Of a stretch of 64,000 bases of DNA, positions 46,910 through 59,565 are shown in pieces. The notes beneath the pieces are model-generated. The model worked only from the letters and a program-made list of their open reading frames with translations, searched no databases and had not been told where the DNA came from. The stretch lies in contig NC_081407.1 in assembly GCF_030272615.1 (NCBI RefSeq), positions 149,851,744 through 149,915,743 on the forward strand, in the 5' to 3' direction. The position numbers and the translations under genes were made by a program. Numbering within the stretch: position 1 is the first letter of the stretch; every line of letters starts with the position of its first letter. This DNA comes from Cryptomeria japonica (lineage: Eukaryota; Streptophyta; Pinopsida; Cupressales; Cupressaceae).

Positions 46910-48497
46910 AAGATACCCACTCAAATATCAATTTTGGAGCTCCTAAAAGTTTCACCTATGCATAAGGAAATATTGGAAAAAGCTCTAACTAAAACAACGG
47001 TCTCAAAAGACCTAGATGTGGATCAATTTCAAAACATGGTGGGATACCTCATAGCTCCACATTGCTTATCCTTTTCTAAAAATGATGACGCATCCTTGCA
47101 ACACCCTCACAATGCTCCCTTACATGTTGAAGTCACCATTTATAAAACCCGTGTCAAACACATACTCATAGATGGTGGAGCTAGCTTAAACATTTGTGCA
47201 TTAAGTTTAATAAAGGCTTTGGGATATTCAGAAAATGCATTAGATCCAAAGAAGAAAATAACTATCAAGGCTTATGGCGAGGAAGAGCACTCTTCTAAAG
47301 GGAATGTGGTGTTGCTAATCAAAATAGGACCTGTGGAAAGAGATACATTGTGCCAAGTTATGGACTTGAATTTATCTTATAACATTCTTCTGGGAACACA
47401 ATGGATTCATGACATGGAAGCAATTCCTTCCACCTATCATCAATGTGTTAAATTTCCTCATAATGGACAAGAAATCACTATAGGAGCGGATTCTAGTCAA
47501 TATTGCAATAATCTGAAACCAACACAAGATGCAAGAGTTCCACTTAATAGAGAAGTGGTCTATCCCACCAAAGAAACTTAAGAAAAATTATGGGAAAACT
47601 TTGAGAAAAAGCTCAAAATTAAATGATGAAGGAATGGGAAAGTATACTTTGCATAACTTACCACTTTCACCTAAATCATATGGAAACCCTCCAAAGGCTC
47701 AACCAAGAATCACACAAAAATTAGTTGAAATGTTTGATGGAGCATTTGTTAGAGATGGAACACTTGCAAAAGAAACTGAAGACAAAGACATTCTTAGTTG
47801 GTTGTACAGAGATAAAAATGAAACCATAGCAACAGTTGTAGGAGTTGATATTCCCATAGGACAATATGGAAATAGTTACATGATCATGTAAAAGATGGGA
47901 TATGAAGGAAAAGGACCAATTGGAAAGCGACAAGAAGGTATTTCAGAACCTATTTGTCCTCACACACAATCTAAAGAAGATGAATCAGGACTTGGGTATC
48001 CCAAATAAAAACAAAGGCAACATAATTATCAACATCCAAAGTGGTGAAGGAAAGAAATCTCTAAAGAAGAACCATGGCAAGAAAGGCTACATCAAGTAGC
48101 AGAGACAATAGCTAACAAACAGAAACAAGAAGAATATGAGAAACAATAGGAAGAACTTGCTATCAAAATAGAAGAAGCATCTTGCAAACAAGTTCAAGGA
48201 ATACAAGTGGGAAACCTAATCAAGATATTTCAGATGCAGTGAAAGAACAGATGGCCAAAATAAAAGAACTCTTCTCAGCATATAACATTCCTGTTAGGTA
48301 TGGTGGTGTGATTCTAGATAATGATTTAGGAATAGATTCAAACGAATATGAATGGGGTCCAGATCCATCATCTGATGTATTAGGTGAAAAAAGGATGAAG
48401 AACAAGTAGTTGCTACAAATGACACTAATACATTTGGGGTCAATTTTCCAACGGAGGTTTCCAACGGACAAGGAGCATTGTGTGATAATTTGATTTT
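46910..48497 (+). pseudogene. Tat-like aspartic protease and G-patch region
   Basis: In frame with gag, the segment to 47581 carries a retropepsin-like motif HILIDGGASLNI (Asp-Gly-Gly in place of Asp-Ser/Thr-Gly) and SYNILLGTQWIHDMEAIPS, typical of Tat/Ogre protease. A frame change then leads to 47529-47891. After M-TAA-K (47889-47891, Gln likely) comes MGYEGKGPIGKRQEGI with GLGY 25 residues on, a G-patch-like glycine pattern. Further frame pieces reach FGVNFPTEVSNGQGALCDNL near 48490. Then similarity ends abruptly at a T-run. RT should follow but does not. Confidence 0.72.
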
Positions 48498-49540
48498 TTT
48501 TTTTAAAATACCCGCGTTCGTCGGAATTCCGACGACCTCGAGCATTATATTAAAAAAAAAAAACACAACGCATTTTCATTGTGATAAAGCAAACCGAAGC
48601 CGTTGCCCCCCCCCGTCGGAGCGATCTCTGCACTGCAAGCAAGGTAAGGTTTTTGGCGGCATTTAGAAGGACCTTTTCAAGATTTGATTTGATCGGCCAT
48701 TTAAACTTGCTTTGCAATCCTTAACATGATCGGTCATATTAATTAGGTTCCTTTGCAATTTTTCACTTGGGCAAATTTTGAATGTTTCTTTTGTGCAAGC
48801 AATTCAGTGTTTTCTCGTTCTTTTGTGTAAACAAATTTGTATTTTGATCTTCTTTGTTTGATGAGTTCACTATTATGAACTTGTTTAAGACAATCGGACC
48901 GCCTTGTTTTTTCTTCCTTCACTAATATTGGCATTGATGACAAATGCATAGCCTCCCTCATCTACTTATCTATTTCTATATCTATACATCTAGATATAAC
49001 CAGACAACTTCTTCTTACTCCTAGTTAACCGGGGGGCACCTAGGAACAACTACACTCACAGTCGACTTCCAAAACACAGTCAGATACACGGATTTATAGT
49101 CGGCTTTCGAACCATAGGCAGAGCAGAGCTTGTTCCCTTGGTGTTTGCAATTTAAATTACATCTGGATTTTGACTTTGTGGTATTCCTCAATTCAATCGA
49201 TCATTTCCCTTTCATTGGTATCACAAGGTCTTGATGCTTTTTCTTATTCATTTGTATAAACAAATCTGCCCCTTATCATTCATTCGCATTGCATCAAGTC
49301 GGTCTTAGGATCTCCATTTGTATTACCTCATCCTTATGTGAACAAAACCTTCACTCCCAAATAGATTATTAAAGTTCCATTTGCATAAGGTGATTTGGAA
49401 GATCAAGTTTTACTTGTCTTCACTTGTACAAACAAATGAACTTGATCAGATTTTGATCACTCATTTGTTTTGCTCTGATCTTTAATTGAGGATACTTTAT
49501 TTTTGGATACTTGAACAAATTGTCCAACCTTGCAACCTCA
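48498..49540. other. Unassigned; contains an 18-bp perfect palindrome
   Basis: After the truncated Tat element comes a GC-richer island with TCGTCGGAATTCCGACGA (48518-48535, perfect palindrome) and a C9 run near 48606. AAGCAAGGTAAGGT near 48640 resembles a splice donor, but no exon can be supported. The rest is AT-rich. Confidence 0.4.
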
Positions 49541-49569
49541 ATGATTGGGAACATAATTCTAACATAAAA

Positions 49570-50300
49570 CAACAAAAAGATGCAAAAAAATAATCCACAC
49601 AACGGAGCCTCAAGACGTAAGGATTATCTTGGGAAAACCCTCAAAGGGAAAAAAAAAAATCCTCAAGATTCACCTTCTTATATTAGATAACAAAAACTCA
49701 TAATATTTGCCACTAGAGCTTCATACAAGTTCGGTTGTAGCCCAAGGTTACAATAATATCAAGTAAACTCTATTGCATATCCACAAGGAGGCCTATATCT
49801 CAATCCTTCACTTGCTAACTCAGTTGCTTCTCTCATCGCCCACACATCATTGCTCTTTCTTGACTTCTGATTCTGCTTTCTTACTTCTAGTTCCTCACTC
49901 TCTTTTCTTCGTACTTGGAAAAATCACAAGTCACGCATATATATCATCCACAATTCTTCAAAAAAAAATTGAGTCGACTAAAAGTATAAACCTTCACCAA
50001 ACATGTAATAGGCCAAGCCCAAAACCCCACATGTTACTCCAAAGGAAAGAACACAATATGTGTTACCCAATGTAAACACATCTAGTCCCAATGGTCACCC
50101 ACATACTATCTTCGATGAGAACACGTTACAAACCTCTAGCTACATCAATGTGGAACAAATAGTCAGCGAGTTTGCACAACTCTATCACATCAAACTTTCT
50201 GCTCGATGAGGCTCAACTCCAAAACTCTGAATCATGACACGTGTGTAGACATACTCTCCATCCAAACTAAAAATCATAACTCTCAAGTGCAGCAGAATGT
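49570..50300 (-). repeat. Possible decayed copia LTR fragment
   Basis: GATTATCTTGGGAAAACCC followed by CAAAGGGAAAAA is laid out like GATTACCGTGGGGAAACCC plus CTGGGAGAAAAA in the copia LTRs of this window, a motif common in plant copia LTRs on this strand. The rest is too diverged to bound. The frame 49773-50075 in it is not a gene. Confidence 0.35.
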
Positions 50301-50606
50301 GACACTCCCCATTGACTCCCTAATCAAGTAAAATAACACAATTTTCACCCTATCATCACCAAACATCTTTGTGGTAGCTCAAATCTCTAGAAACTCAAAG
50401 AACACTCCCTAATACCACCACTACCTACTATCCAAACAACAAGACCAAATAATGAACTGAGATAGAATGTCGTACTCTCTAATAGCCCTCTTTATGACAC
50501 AATAAGGATTTACAAATCTTCCAAATTCTCCCTGATGCTCCTACATCAAATTCTATAGGTTCATTTTAGTTTTAACTAATGAATTGCCTAACCATCAACT
50601 CCACAA

Positions 50607-50852
50607 GTTCACTGATATGCTCATAGCTCACTGCACTACCTCAATGATCAATGATCTGCACAAGAGCTCACTGTAAGCTACCTCAAGATGAAAATTCAAT
50701 TGTACAAATTCAATGATTTTCACATGCTCGTTGCATTGAGACTAAGATTAAGCTCAACAAATTCAGGGATGTTCTCATGCTCACTCCATTGCCTCAATGG
50801 TCAACGATCTATATAGGTCCTCACTGTAAGTTGCCTCAAGATGCAAATTCAT
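50607..50852. repeat. Two-copy direct repeat, about 95 bp
   Basis: The block with CACTGCACTACCTCAATG through ACCTCAAGATG recurs about 149 bp later with about 80 percent identity by eye. Confidence 0.65.
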
Positions 50853-53338
50853 TATGATACTGCCTCCATGCAATAACCTCAAGAATCTAGCACAAATTCA
50901 TTTTGCAAACTTACAATAAGGACTAGGACATTTTAATTAATTTGGAGTAGAAAGTAAAACATTTGAGTTAAGAAAACAAATATTCATATTGGAAATATTA
51001 TTCAAAGAACAAGTACTTTGTATCTATATCAGAAATATATACCGAGAGGACAATTAATGAAGGTGTTAAATTCAGATAGATTGGCATGATTATGCTTTTT
51101 TCCATTTGTCTTATATTTTATTTAATTTTGTAAGTCTTTAATTTCCACTAAAAAAATACTTTAGAGGTTGTAGGTATAGCTTGTGAAAGATACATTTTAA
51201 CATTTTTTGTTGAATGATTGTATATCTTTTTATCAATCTACTAAAAATGTGTAGCACTAGTACTTGGGTGGCAAAAGAGCATGGTATATGTAAGTATGTG
51301 TTGTCAGCAAATATTTTTTATTAAGTTGAATGCTTTAGGATACAGCTATATGAATTTGAAAAGGGAGTTTTGAAAGGGCCTCACCCTTGTATATAGCATA
51401 GAAAGAGACAAGCAAAAAGCCAAAAGGTAATAGAAGTGCTCACATAGAGCCAACAACAAAACAAAACAAAAAAAACTGAATATCACTCTATTACTGGCAC
51501 TAGAAACAAATATAGGAAAAATTCCCAAAATATCTACAAAACTCACAACTTAAAGTGACTTGAACTTCACCAAGGAACTCTATACCTTGCAAGTGTCCAT
51601 ATCCTTAGCTTCAATCAAAATATGATTTTCTTCAATTCTAAGATATGAATCCAAGGGGAGAGGGGGACCCTTAAAGCTCTTCTCATTACATTAGTTACGT
51701 ATTTTCCTTGTTTGAGTCCATAGATCATTTCCCCCAATGAGTTTCACTAGCTTTATTGAGGCATACTCCTCTAGGCAACAACCACTTACTAAGCTCATTC
51801 ACAAATTGAAACCAAGAATGACATATTTAGAATGTGTCTAATCTCATCCTCCTTATTTGGATGAAGATGATTTCCAACCCTAAACCCATGAGAGGCATGG
51901 CCAACCATGAAATATTAATTTCAAAAACCAAAGAGACCATATATTTGATCTATTACACCCAAACTCCCAACCTACATGATAATGTAACTGGAGAAGGAAG
52001 CACCTTCTCCTCATCCACATTAATGTAGAACCTTGCAAATAAAAATTATTTTCTATATTTTTCCACATTGCCAACAACAATGAGTTGGCAAACAAAGCTA
52101 ACACTTCATGTCCAAATCTCTTTGTCTCAATATTAGAAGGATTAGTTTTTAAACATTTCTCACCATGAAGGATTTTAATCACATCAATGGAGGTTTTGTG
52201 GCTAAAAGTATATGGAGAACTTGGGAGGTTGTTAAACCTTCACTTGTCTTGACTGGTTTCAATTTTTAAGATGTCATTTCCTTTAGGTAGTAGAACATTT
52301 GGTGTTTCCTCTTTTACAATATCAAGGTCATCCTTTGGCTCACTTGCAATGGGTGAGGGCCATGTAATTTCACAAAAAATATATCCAATGCCCAAGGGAT
52401 TAATTCTCTAGAAATTTTGAGTCTCATGTCATCAATTGAGACAAAGGCTAAGTTTTCCCTTTCTAATTATGATCATGAGACTTTTGAAATTGTTATAGAG
52501 GATATTCTACTTGATATGATTCACAAAATGAGTATTCAATCTTCTAAACCCTGGTGGAAAGATTGGAAGTTGGGGTCCAAACACAAATTTATGTAACTAT
52601 AAGCCACATCTTGAATATCATTTTCTTTAAAAGATGGCATTTATAGTCATTTATCTCGATTTGGAAATATAAATTTCTCACCATCTACTTTACTTTTCTA
52701 GAGCCTAAATTGGTCCACTTTGCCCAGTGTAGTGTTGTCTAAGGCTTACCTGTGGGGTCGCGTTAATTCATCTGAGCATCCAACACCCTTGTTGCACATG
52801 CCATGTGTAGTTGGAGTCTACGCAACATATGGATAGATAAATAAAACTATAAGTTTTTCATTTCATTTTTTAATAAAATATTTCACTTTTTTCTCAATTA
52901 ATAATTTGTTCTGATGTTATTATAGATCTAGCTACACACCAACAAAGTTGCCCTAGAAGTGGCTCACCATCAGATATTTGTCAACCATCAATGTAATGCC
53001 TCATGTACCATGGATAGAGTTCCTTCATCTTCTTCCTACTCCTAGGGCTGCTCATTAAGAACACTAGACAAGTAAGAGTCTCTCGACACATAGAAATCAA
53101 TCTTCTTGGTTGTAGGTATCTTCATCAGTTGGTCAAATGGATCGTGGTCACTGGAGCATTGTGACCTATTTGGTTGCACATGGCCTCTCTTTTTCATCCA
53201 TGTGGAGCTCCTAGGTGACCTTCTAGTGGTTCTTCTAGCTATTTTGACTCCAACAAGTATCCCCGATTAGCAAATAGGCTATGTGGCATGTGCCCTATGC
53301 ATGTCTTCTTTGTGAGGCACTTTGCTATGTGCAATGTG
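50853..53338. other. No gene recognised
   Basis: AT-rich, scattered short frames only (51346-51546, 51834-52028, 51880-52182), none with a recognisable motif or support on either strand. Confidence 0.4.
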
Positions 53339-53557
53339 GCCCTAGGTGTGTCTTCTCTATGAGGTGTATTTCCATGTCATGTTAGGATTTGTAGTGTGTA
53401 GGCCACAAATGCATGCATGAGGGACTATTATTATAGTCATGTTTTTTGGGCATGTAGCCTAGGCATGTCTTCTCCATTAAGTACATGGCCATGCCATGTG
53501 GGAGTTTTTGTGTTCATGCCACAAATGCACACATGAGGGACTATTATTGGAGTCATG
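53339..53557. repeat. Two-copy direct repeat, about 104 bp
   Basis: 53339-53442 and 53454-53557 share CCTAGG, TGTCTTCTC, CCATGYCATG, GCCACAAATGCAYRCATGAG and GGACTATTATTRKAGTCATG. Confidence 0.75.
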
Positions 53558-54400
53558 ATGAATCTTCACTCTATTTAGCCACAATTTCTAGTTGTATAGT
53601 TATGTAATGTGCACTTTTAAGGATTGTGAAGTTTCCTTCAATTATTGATGATCTCTCATCTTTGTTGCATTGGCCAATAATTTTATTTTATCTTGTTTGA
53701 ATTAGTTTAATCACTATTGTGAGTTTTCTCTATTGTGTAGGTATTGTGGCTATGTTTGATTTGCTATTGGAATTGAACACATTTATTTGACTTATTATTG
53801 TTACTATTTTTTCTTTCTTTCAATATTTATGATCTTTGGTAGTTTAGTGAAACTCTTGCTATTTTTAAATGTTGCCTTCTTTGTTGTGATGTGATTCCTC
53901 ACCAAGATCGACATAGATAACCTTGGATGAGTGTATATAAGGAATCAAAAATTGGGAAAATTTGAGGATAGGGATAAGTGTTTGTTGTATGGGTAGCTAC
54001 GATCCACTTGTACATTCTTAGTGATTATTGACGGTTATGTCTTGGAGCTTGCTAATCCCATTAAACAAACAAGGGGGAAGTTATACATAATCGTATGGAT
54101 CCTCCCTAGTTGTGTGTAGATTCAAGATGGCCATCATTTCATATGGTTCTTGGTTACTTTGTGAGACCATGGCATCCTCTTAGAACAATATGTGAGCCTT
54201 GTATTGTTATCCTTGCAATGTGGATTAATAAGTGTATGTTTAAATAAATGCTTTGCTTAGAATACTCAAAAATGTATCTCAGAAAGTTTGCAACAGGCAA
54301 ACTTTTAGTAAGAATTTGCAGACACAATGCTCAGAAATTCACACAATCAGCTACATTAAATACGTTCTCTATTAAGTTCAATGGTTTTGGTTCGATTTGC
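53558..54400. other. DNA upstream of the CACTA genes, no terminus found
   Basis: A CACTA 5' terminus should lie near here, but I found no CACTAC-type end or clear subterminal array. Confidence 0.4.
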
Positions 54401-54465
54401 AATTTTTGTGAAGCTTTTGCACTAAAGTTTCCATAGCCTAATTTTTTTGCCTGTGAAGAAAGACC

Positions 54466-57400
54466 ATGTCAGATAATATCAGCGAAGAACAAAATAAGGA
54501 GACAATTGCTAGATTATGGTCTAACTTGAAAAGAAAAGGTGATAGGAAATGTTATTGTCCCTGCAAAATTTGTGAGGGCTTAAAGACTAGAAGACTTCTA
54601 ATCAAAATAGTTAAGAAACATTGTAGGCAGCATGGTCACATTGAAGGGGGACATGATTATCATCCACTGGTAAGCTGTTCATTATATCATTTTAACAATT
54701 TATATACATACGAAATCACTTGATAATGAGATCATGATCACGGTTTATTTATGTATATCAATTTTATATAGGTGGAGCACCCTAGAGCACATGGTATGGA
54801 TCAACAAAACCCTGAGAATATGGTTTTGGAAGTGGAGGAACATGGAGGTGTGAATATCGAAGCTAAAGATAATGATCCCATGGAAGATGACGATCATGCA
54901 CCAGAAAACACAATTGAAGATGATGGTACAAATACATTGATCCATGACACATTTAGTACTGGCATAGCTGATCATGATGATCAGGATGACCTTGATGCTC
55001 ATGATTTACCTCTTCTTGAGAAGGCATATGAGCCCCTTTACAAAGGCTCCCAAACAACTCTTCTCTCTGTTGTATTTTTGTTGGTGAACTTGAAGGTTAT
55101 GAATGGTTTATCCAACATAACAATCTCTCGTATGTTAAGGTGTGTCATACATGTCATTACAGTTAATAAATGGTGAATCATGTACCATTAATATTCTTTA
55201 TATTAACACCTCAAACTTTTTTTTTTGCTGTAGATTGATAGGTGAGTTTTTCTTACCACCATCAAATATTCTACCTCACTCATACCGAGAATTATCTGCC
55301 ATTATGAAAGATATTGGAATGGAGTATCAAACAATAGATGCTTGTCCCAATGATCATATTATATATCATAAACAACATGAATTTGGAATAGAATGCCCTG
55401 AATGTTATATCAATAGATATCGAATAGATCAAATAACAAAAAAGGTGCCTTGCAAGGTTCTTCGTTATATTCCCATTATTCCACGTATGCAACGATTATT
55501 CAGGTGCACTAGCTTGGCACAATTTATGGATTACCATGCACACAATAGAAGTCAAGATGACATTATTCGAATGCCTGTGGATGGTTCAGCATTTATGGAC
55601 ATAGAGGAAAATTGGCCACACTTTAAAGAAGAACCTCGTAATCTCAAGCTTTCATTGGCAGCGGACGGTGTCAATCCATTTGGAGAGTTGAGATCTGTTT
55701 ACTCGGTGTGGCCTATTTTTGTTATCAACAATAATATTCCTCCATGGATGTCAATAAAGAGGGAGCACATAATGTTGGCAATGATTGTTCTAGGTATTTT
55801 ATCATTTAATAGTCATCTACATTTAATTATAAATATTGCAGTAAAATGGTCATAATAATTATGTAATGTTTTTGTTCATTCCACTAGGCAAGTACCAAGT
55901 TAAAGATATGAATGTATATATTGAGCCTCTTATCGACAAGTTGTTGGAGTTATGGAATGGTGTGACCATGTATGACATCTCTAGACCAATAGGACAAAGA
56001 CAATTTCAATTCCATGTAATGCTTGTATGGACAATACATGATGCCCCAGGGCTAACACATTTTTGTGGTACGTTATAGTGTTCAAGTTGCGCATGATAAT
56101 TATAATTATAAAAATTAATAGATTTAATAGAATTATTCATTATCTTGTAGGTCTTCAAACAAAGGGAAAATATGCATGTCCAGTTTGTGGTCCAAAGATG
56201 AAATCCCCTCATTCAAAAAGTTTAGGAAAGCAAGTGTTTGATGAGTATAGGCACTTCCTTCACAAAAATCATAAGTACCGGAATACTAAAAAACATCTTT
56301 TCAATGGGAAAGAAGAGACTACATCAAAGCCACAAAGAATGACTCCTCATTTATGGAAGTTGGAATATAATAGAATTAATCGTCAAGGTAATGTCATTCC
56401 ATCTAATGGTTTATGTTTGGAATTTGAATTTTTCTATCATGTTTTGTTTACTGATGATGTAATTGATGATACTGAAGGTCGTCAAGGCATGGATGGCCAC
56501 CTTCCAAAGGGACTAAAAAGTTATCCCAGACAATTCAGTAGGTTGCCTTACTACGAGTAGCTACAAATTGTGCATTTGTTTGATACAATGCATATTGGAA
56601 AGAATATAATAGAGACATTATGGAAAATATTGGATGGAAGGCGTGACAAAGAAAAAATTGTCAAAATTTGTAGTGACATTGTGGAATCCAATCATGCAAT
56701 GAAAAATGTCATTCAATCAAATAGCAATGGAGATCATATTAATATAAGTGCCCTTCCTTGGTTATTAACGGAGCAGCAAAGCAATTCTATAAGAAGTCAT
56801 ACGAAAAATTCGATTTCCCACAAGATTTACTGCGAACATAAACAATCTCATATCAAAGAAGAGTGAATTTGGGCCAGGGATGAAAATGCATGATTGGCAT
56901 ACCTTCATTAAGGTAATTCATGTTCTTGTGTATTTACTATATATTTCTATACTGCGCATGTACTTTTCATTGTATTATGTTAGAAAACAATGAAAAGATC
57001 ATTTTATAATTGTTGCAGTACGTTCTACCTCTATCTCTCCCAGACCACTTCGACAATAATATCAACCAAGTCATATATGATCTTGGAAAATACATGAGGT
57101 AAGTAGTGATGTTTGCTCAATTTGTTGTATAGATATTATATTTGCCATTTGTTTTACTTGTTATGCAATATATTTGTATATTATTTTGTAAAGTCTCGTT
57201 TATATATTTTTGCGTCTTCAATCTCTTTAATTAGGTGGTTGTCATCTAAAGAAATCCACAAGGAAGATATAAAATATTGGAAGAGAAAAATCCCTCATCT
57301 AATGTGTGAAATGCAAAACTGTCTACCTTCAACTTTTTTCAATGCACAAGAACACTACCTCATACACCAAGTTGAGGAGATCGAATTGTGTGGACCTGTA

Positions 57401-58674
57401 CACACTAGGTCAATGTGGATGGTTGAGAGGCACTTGAAATTTTTGAAGGCTTTGGTTCGACAAAGAGCACATCTTGAGGGTTCTATGGTGGAGGGATATA
57501 TGATATACCAAACTATGGTGTACATTACTGAATATCTTCCTAAGTTTGCAGCAAAAATCCATGTAGATCGCATTTGGGATCCCAACCCCATTAATAAATT
57601 CGAAGGCGAGCACTTGATGGGGAAAGGTAGATTGAAGAAAGTGAGAGGTAATTATAAGATGTTATTGTAGTAAATTAATTCTTCATCTTCTAAATAAATC
57701 AATTGTAAGTGGTCTATTAATTATTTGTACAGTTGGTTGGGAGTGGGATGCGCTACATTTGTATATTGCAAACAATCTTGATTGGATGAAGGTGTGGATT
57801 GAACGATGTCAACATTCTAGTCGCACATTAACATGGGATGGTGTCGCTTCATTGGTTAAAGAAGCTCATCGTAATGGAGATTCCAATGTTACACAAAGGG
57901 AAATTGATTTAGCATATAGTTTAAGAGATCAACAAGTACGTATAATTTTATTAATCACCCGTATGTTTATCAACTTATGATGCAATAATTTTAATATGTT
58001 AGACATATTGCAGGTCAAACACCACAAGGCTATTTGCTGCAATGGTCATAAATTTCGCATCAAACAGTTGGATGACACGAAGAAAACTTATGATTCTGGG
58101 ATAACTGCAGTCTTTGAGGTGACCAATATTTCATCTAGAAATGACATACATCCTCAAGTGTCTCAAAATCGATACTATGGCATTTTGGATGATATACTTG
58201 AGTGTGACTTTAATTCCTTCAAATTAGTTATGTTCGTCGTCAAATGGTATAGGCTACGACTGAATATAAATGATCCTGATAGAACTATTATCGAACATGA
58301 TAATGGATTTACAATGGTTAATACAAGGTCGTTTGAACGAGTTGGGGATGAGCCCTATGTTCTTCCAAGTCAAAGTGAGCAGGTATTTTACTCGGAGGTT
58401 CCACATAAACCGGGTTGGTCATTTGTTGTTAGACATGATCCAAGAGGAAGGCCGATAATGTATAATGTGATGGAAGAAGAAGATACCGAAGAAGTAGAAG
58501 ATGATATAGATGATCACGATCGACAGTTACTCGATGATGTTCTTGACGGAAATGTACACGAAGAAGAAGTTGATGATGATGATGGTGCTGCTGCTAATGA
58601 TGATGGTGATGGTGATGGTGATGGTGTCGGTGATGGTGATGACAATGACGATGACGATGATGACGACGACGATG

Positions 58675-58758
<84 letters not shown>

Positions 58759-58796
58759 GTCATGATGATGAGTTGGATGAAGAAGAAGATCAATGA
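54466..58796 (+). pseudogene. tnp2: CACTA tnp2 transposase, nine exons
   Basis: Exons with GT-AG borders and matching phases: 54466-54669, 54772-55139, 55234-55793, 55888-56067, 56151-56912, 57019-57098, 57235-57647, 57733-57935, 58014-58796. Exon 1 has the transposase-associated Cys/His motif (CPCKIC, then H and HGH). Exons 2-5 match the tnp2 domain: EPLYKGS, YQTIDACPNDHIIY, C-X2-C, VLRYIPIIPRMQRLF, LAADGVNPFGELRSVYSVWP and ACPVCGPK. Exon 7 matches DUF4218 (CGPVHTRSMWMVERHLKFLK, LEGSMVEGY). Exon 9 is DUF4216-like and ends in about 70 mostly Asp residues. Damage: TAG at 56558-56560 and a frame change near 56760-56800, so it is non-functional as read. The intact protein would bind the ends and cut the element. 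Confidence 0.9.
58565..58770 (+). repeat. (GAT)n microsatellite inside tnp2 exon 9
   Basis: GAT/GAC triplets, partly with GGT, in frame with the transposase so that they encode a poly-Asp tail with some Gly. The purest part is about 58677-58757. Poly-Met and poly-Ile frames here are shadows of it. Confidence 0.92.
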
Positions 58797-58929
58797 CATG
58801 AATGAAATGTATGAGATGCGATTATTATATTATCTATTTAATATTGATATCTTGATAGAAATTGATTTGACTTATATGGTTACATAAATAATTCATATGT
58901 TTTGAATTCTAATGCCATTACTTAATTAA

Positions 58930-59245
58930 TTCATGATGCACCTCTAGCTATGTGATAGATGGTGATTTAAAATACATATGTGATGGATTACATGCTTATG
59001 AAGATACATGTGACATTTTTTGAACTTTGTGTTTATTTATGGAATGTGGACTACTTATTAGCTATGTGATGGATGGTGATTTATGATACGTATGTGATGG
59101 ATTACATGTTTATGATGATACATATGTGATTCTTATGATGCTCAATTACATATATGATGATACATATGTGATGCTTATGATGCTTATGATGCCTATGATA
59201 CTGCAGTATTTATTGTTTATCAAATTACAAATGTAATGCTTATGA
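58930..59245. repeat. Degenerate tandem repeats between the two CACTA genes
   Basis: TAGCTATGTGATRGATGGTG and GATGGATTACATGYTTATGA occur twice about 110 bp apart, followed by several CTTATGATG words. Such repeats can bind CACTA TnpA proteins, but here they are between genes, not at the ends. Confidence 0.6.
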
Positions 59246-59565
59246 TGCTCAATTGTTGGTGCAGGAACCTGAACCCCTTTGACGAGGATCCTGCACAGTC
59301 TCATGGATCAACAGGTATAAGTCAATACACCTTATAGAAATAATATATTTTAAAAAAATTACAAGAAAAACAAACTTCCTCGGTTTTTCAAACATCAACA
59401 TTAGCAGCAAATCTAATACAATTATCAACACTTGAGGCCCCAGTTGGACTTACTCAAATTTTAATCTCAATATCAACTTTATGGCCAACTTCTTCATCAA
59501 TATTACCCTCATTTGCAAAATATCTCTCTCATTACCAACTAACTCTCTCATTTGATGGTGCACAG

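Larger units (their letters stand above)
37035..48497 (+). mobile_element. Tat/Ogre-like Ty3/gypsy element, 3'-truncated, with E3 nested in its 5' LTR
   Basis: A primer binding site at 43480-43497 follows an LTR end (TCAACA, 43475). Upstream LTR sequence with a TATA box at 37693-37700 continues to 38106, where E3 (5.3 kb) is inserted. Downstream come a long leader, gag, an aspartic protease of Tat/Ogre type and a G-patch-like segment, after which recognisable sequence stops at about 48497. No RT, RNase H, integrase or 3' LTR is visible. The LTR start is a guess. The protease and gag motifs make the lineage likely; whether polymerase was deleted or never present is open. Confidence 0.75.

Noticed and set aside
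49215-49235. TTGGTATCACAAGG resembling a Met tRNA primer site
   Set aside because: Only the first eight bases match and no LTR end or coding region supports it.
54415-54425. GCACTAAAG as a CACTA terminus
   Set aside because: It lies about 45 bases before the tnp2 start, has no inverted partner after 63257 and no TSD could be shown.
58510-58887. Poly-Met frame, and a poly-Ile frame on the minus strand
   Set aside because: Other-frame readings of the GAT repeat in tnp2 exon 9.
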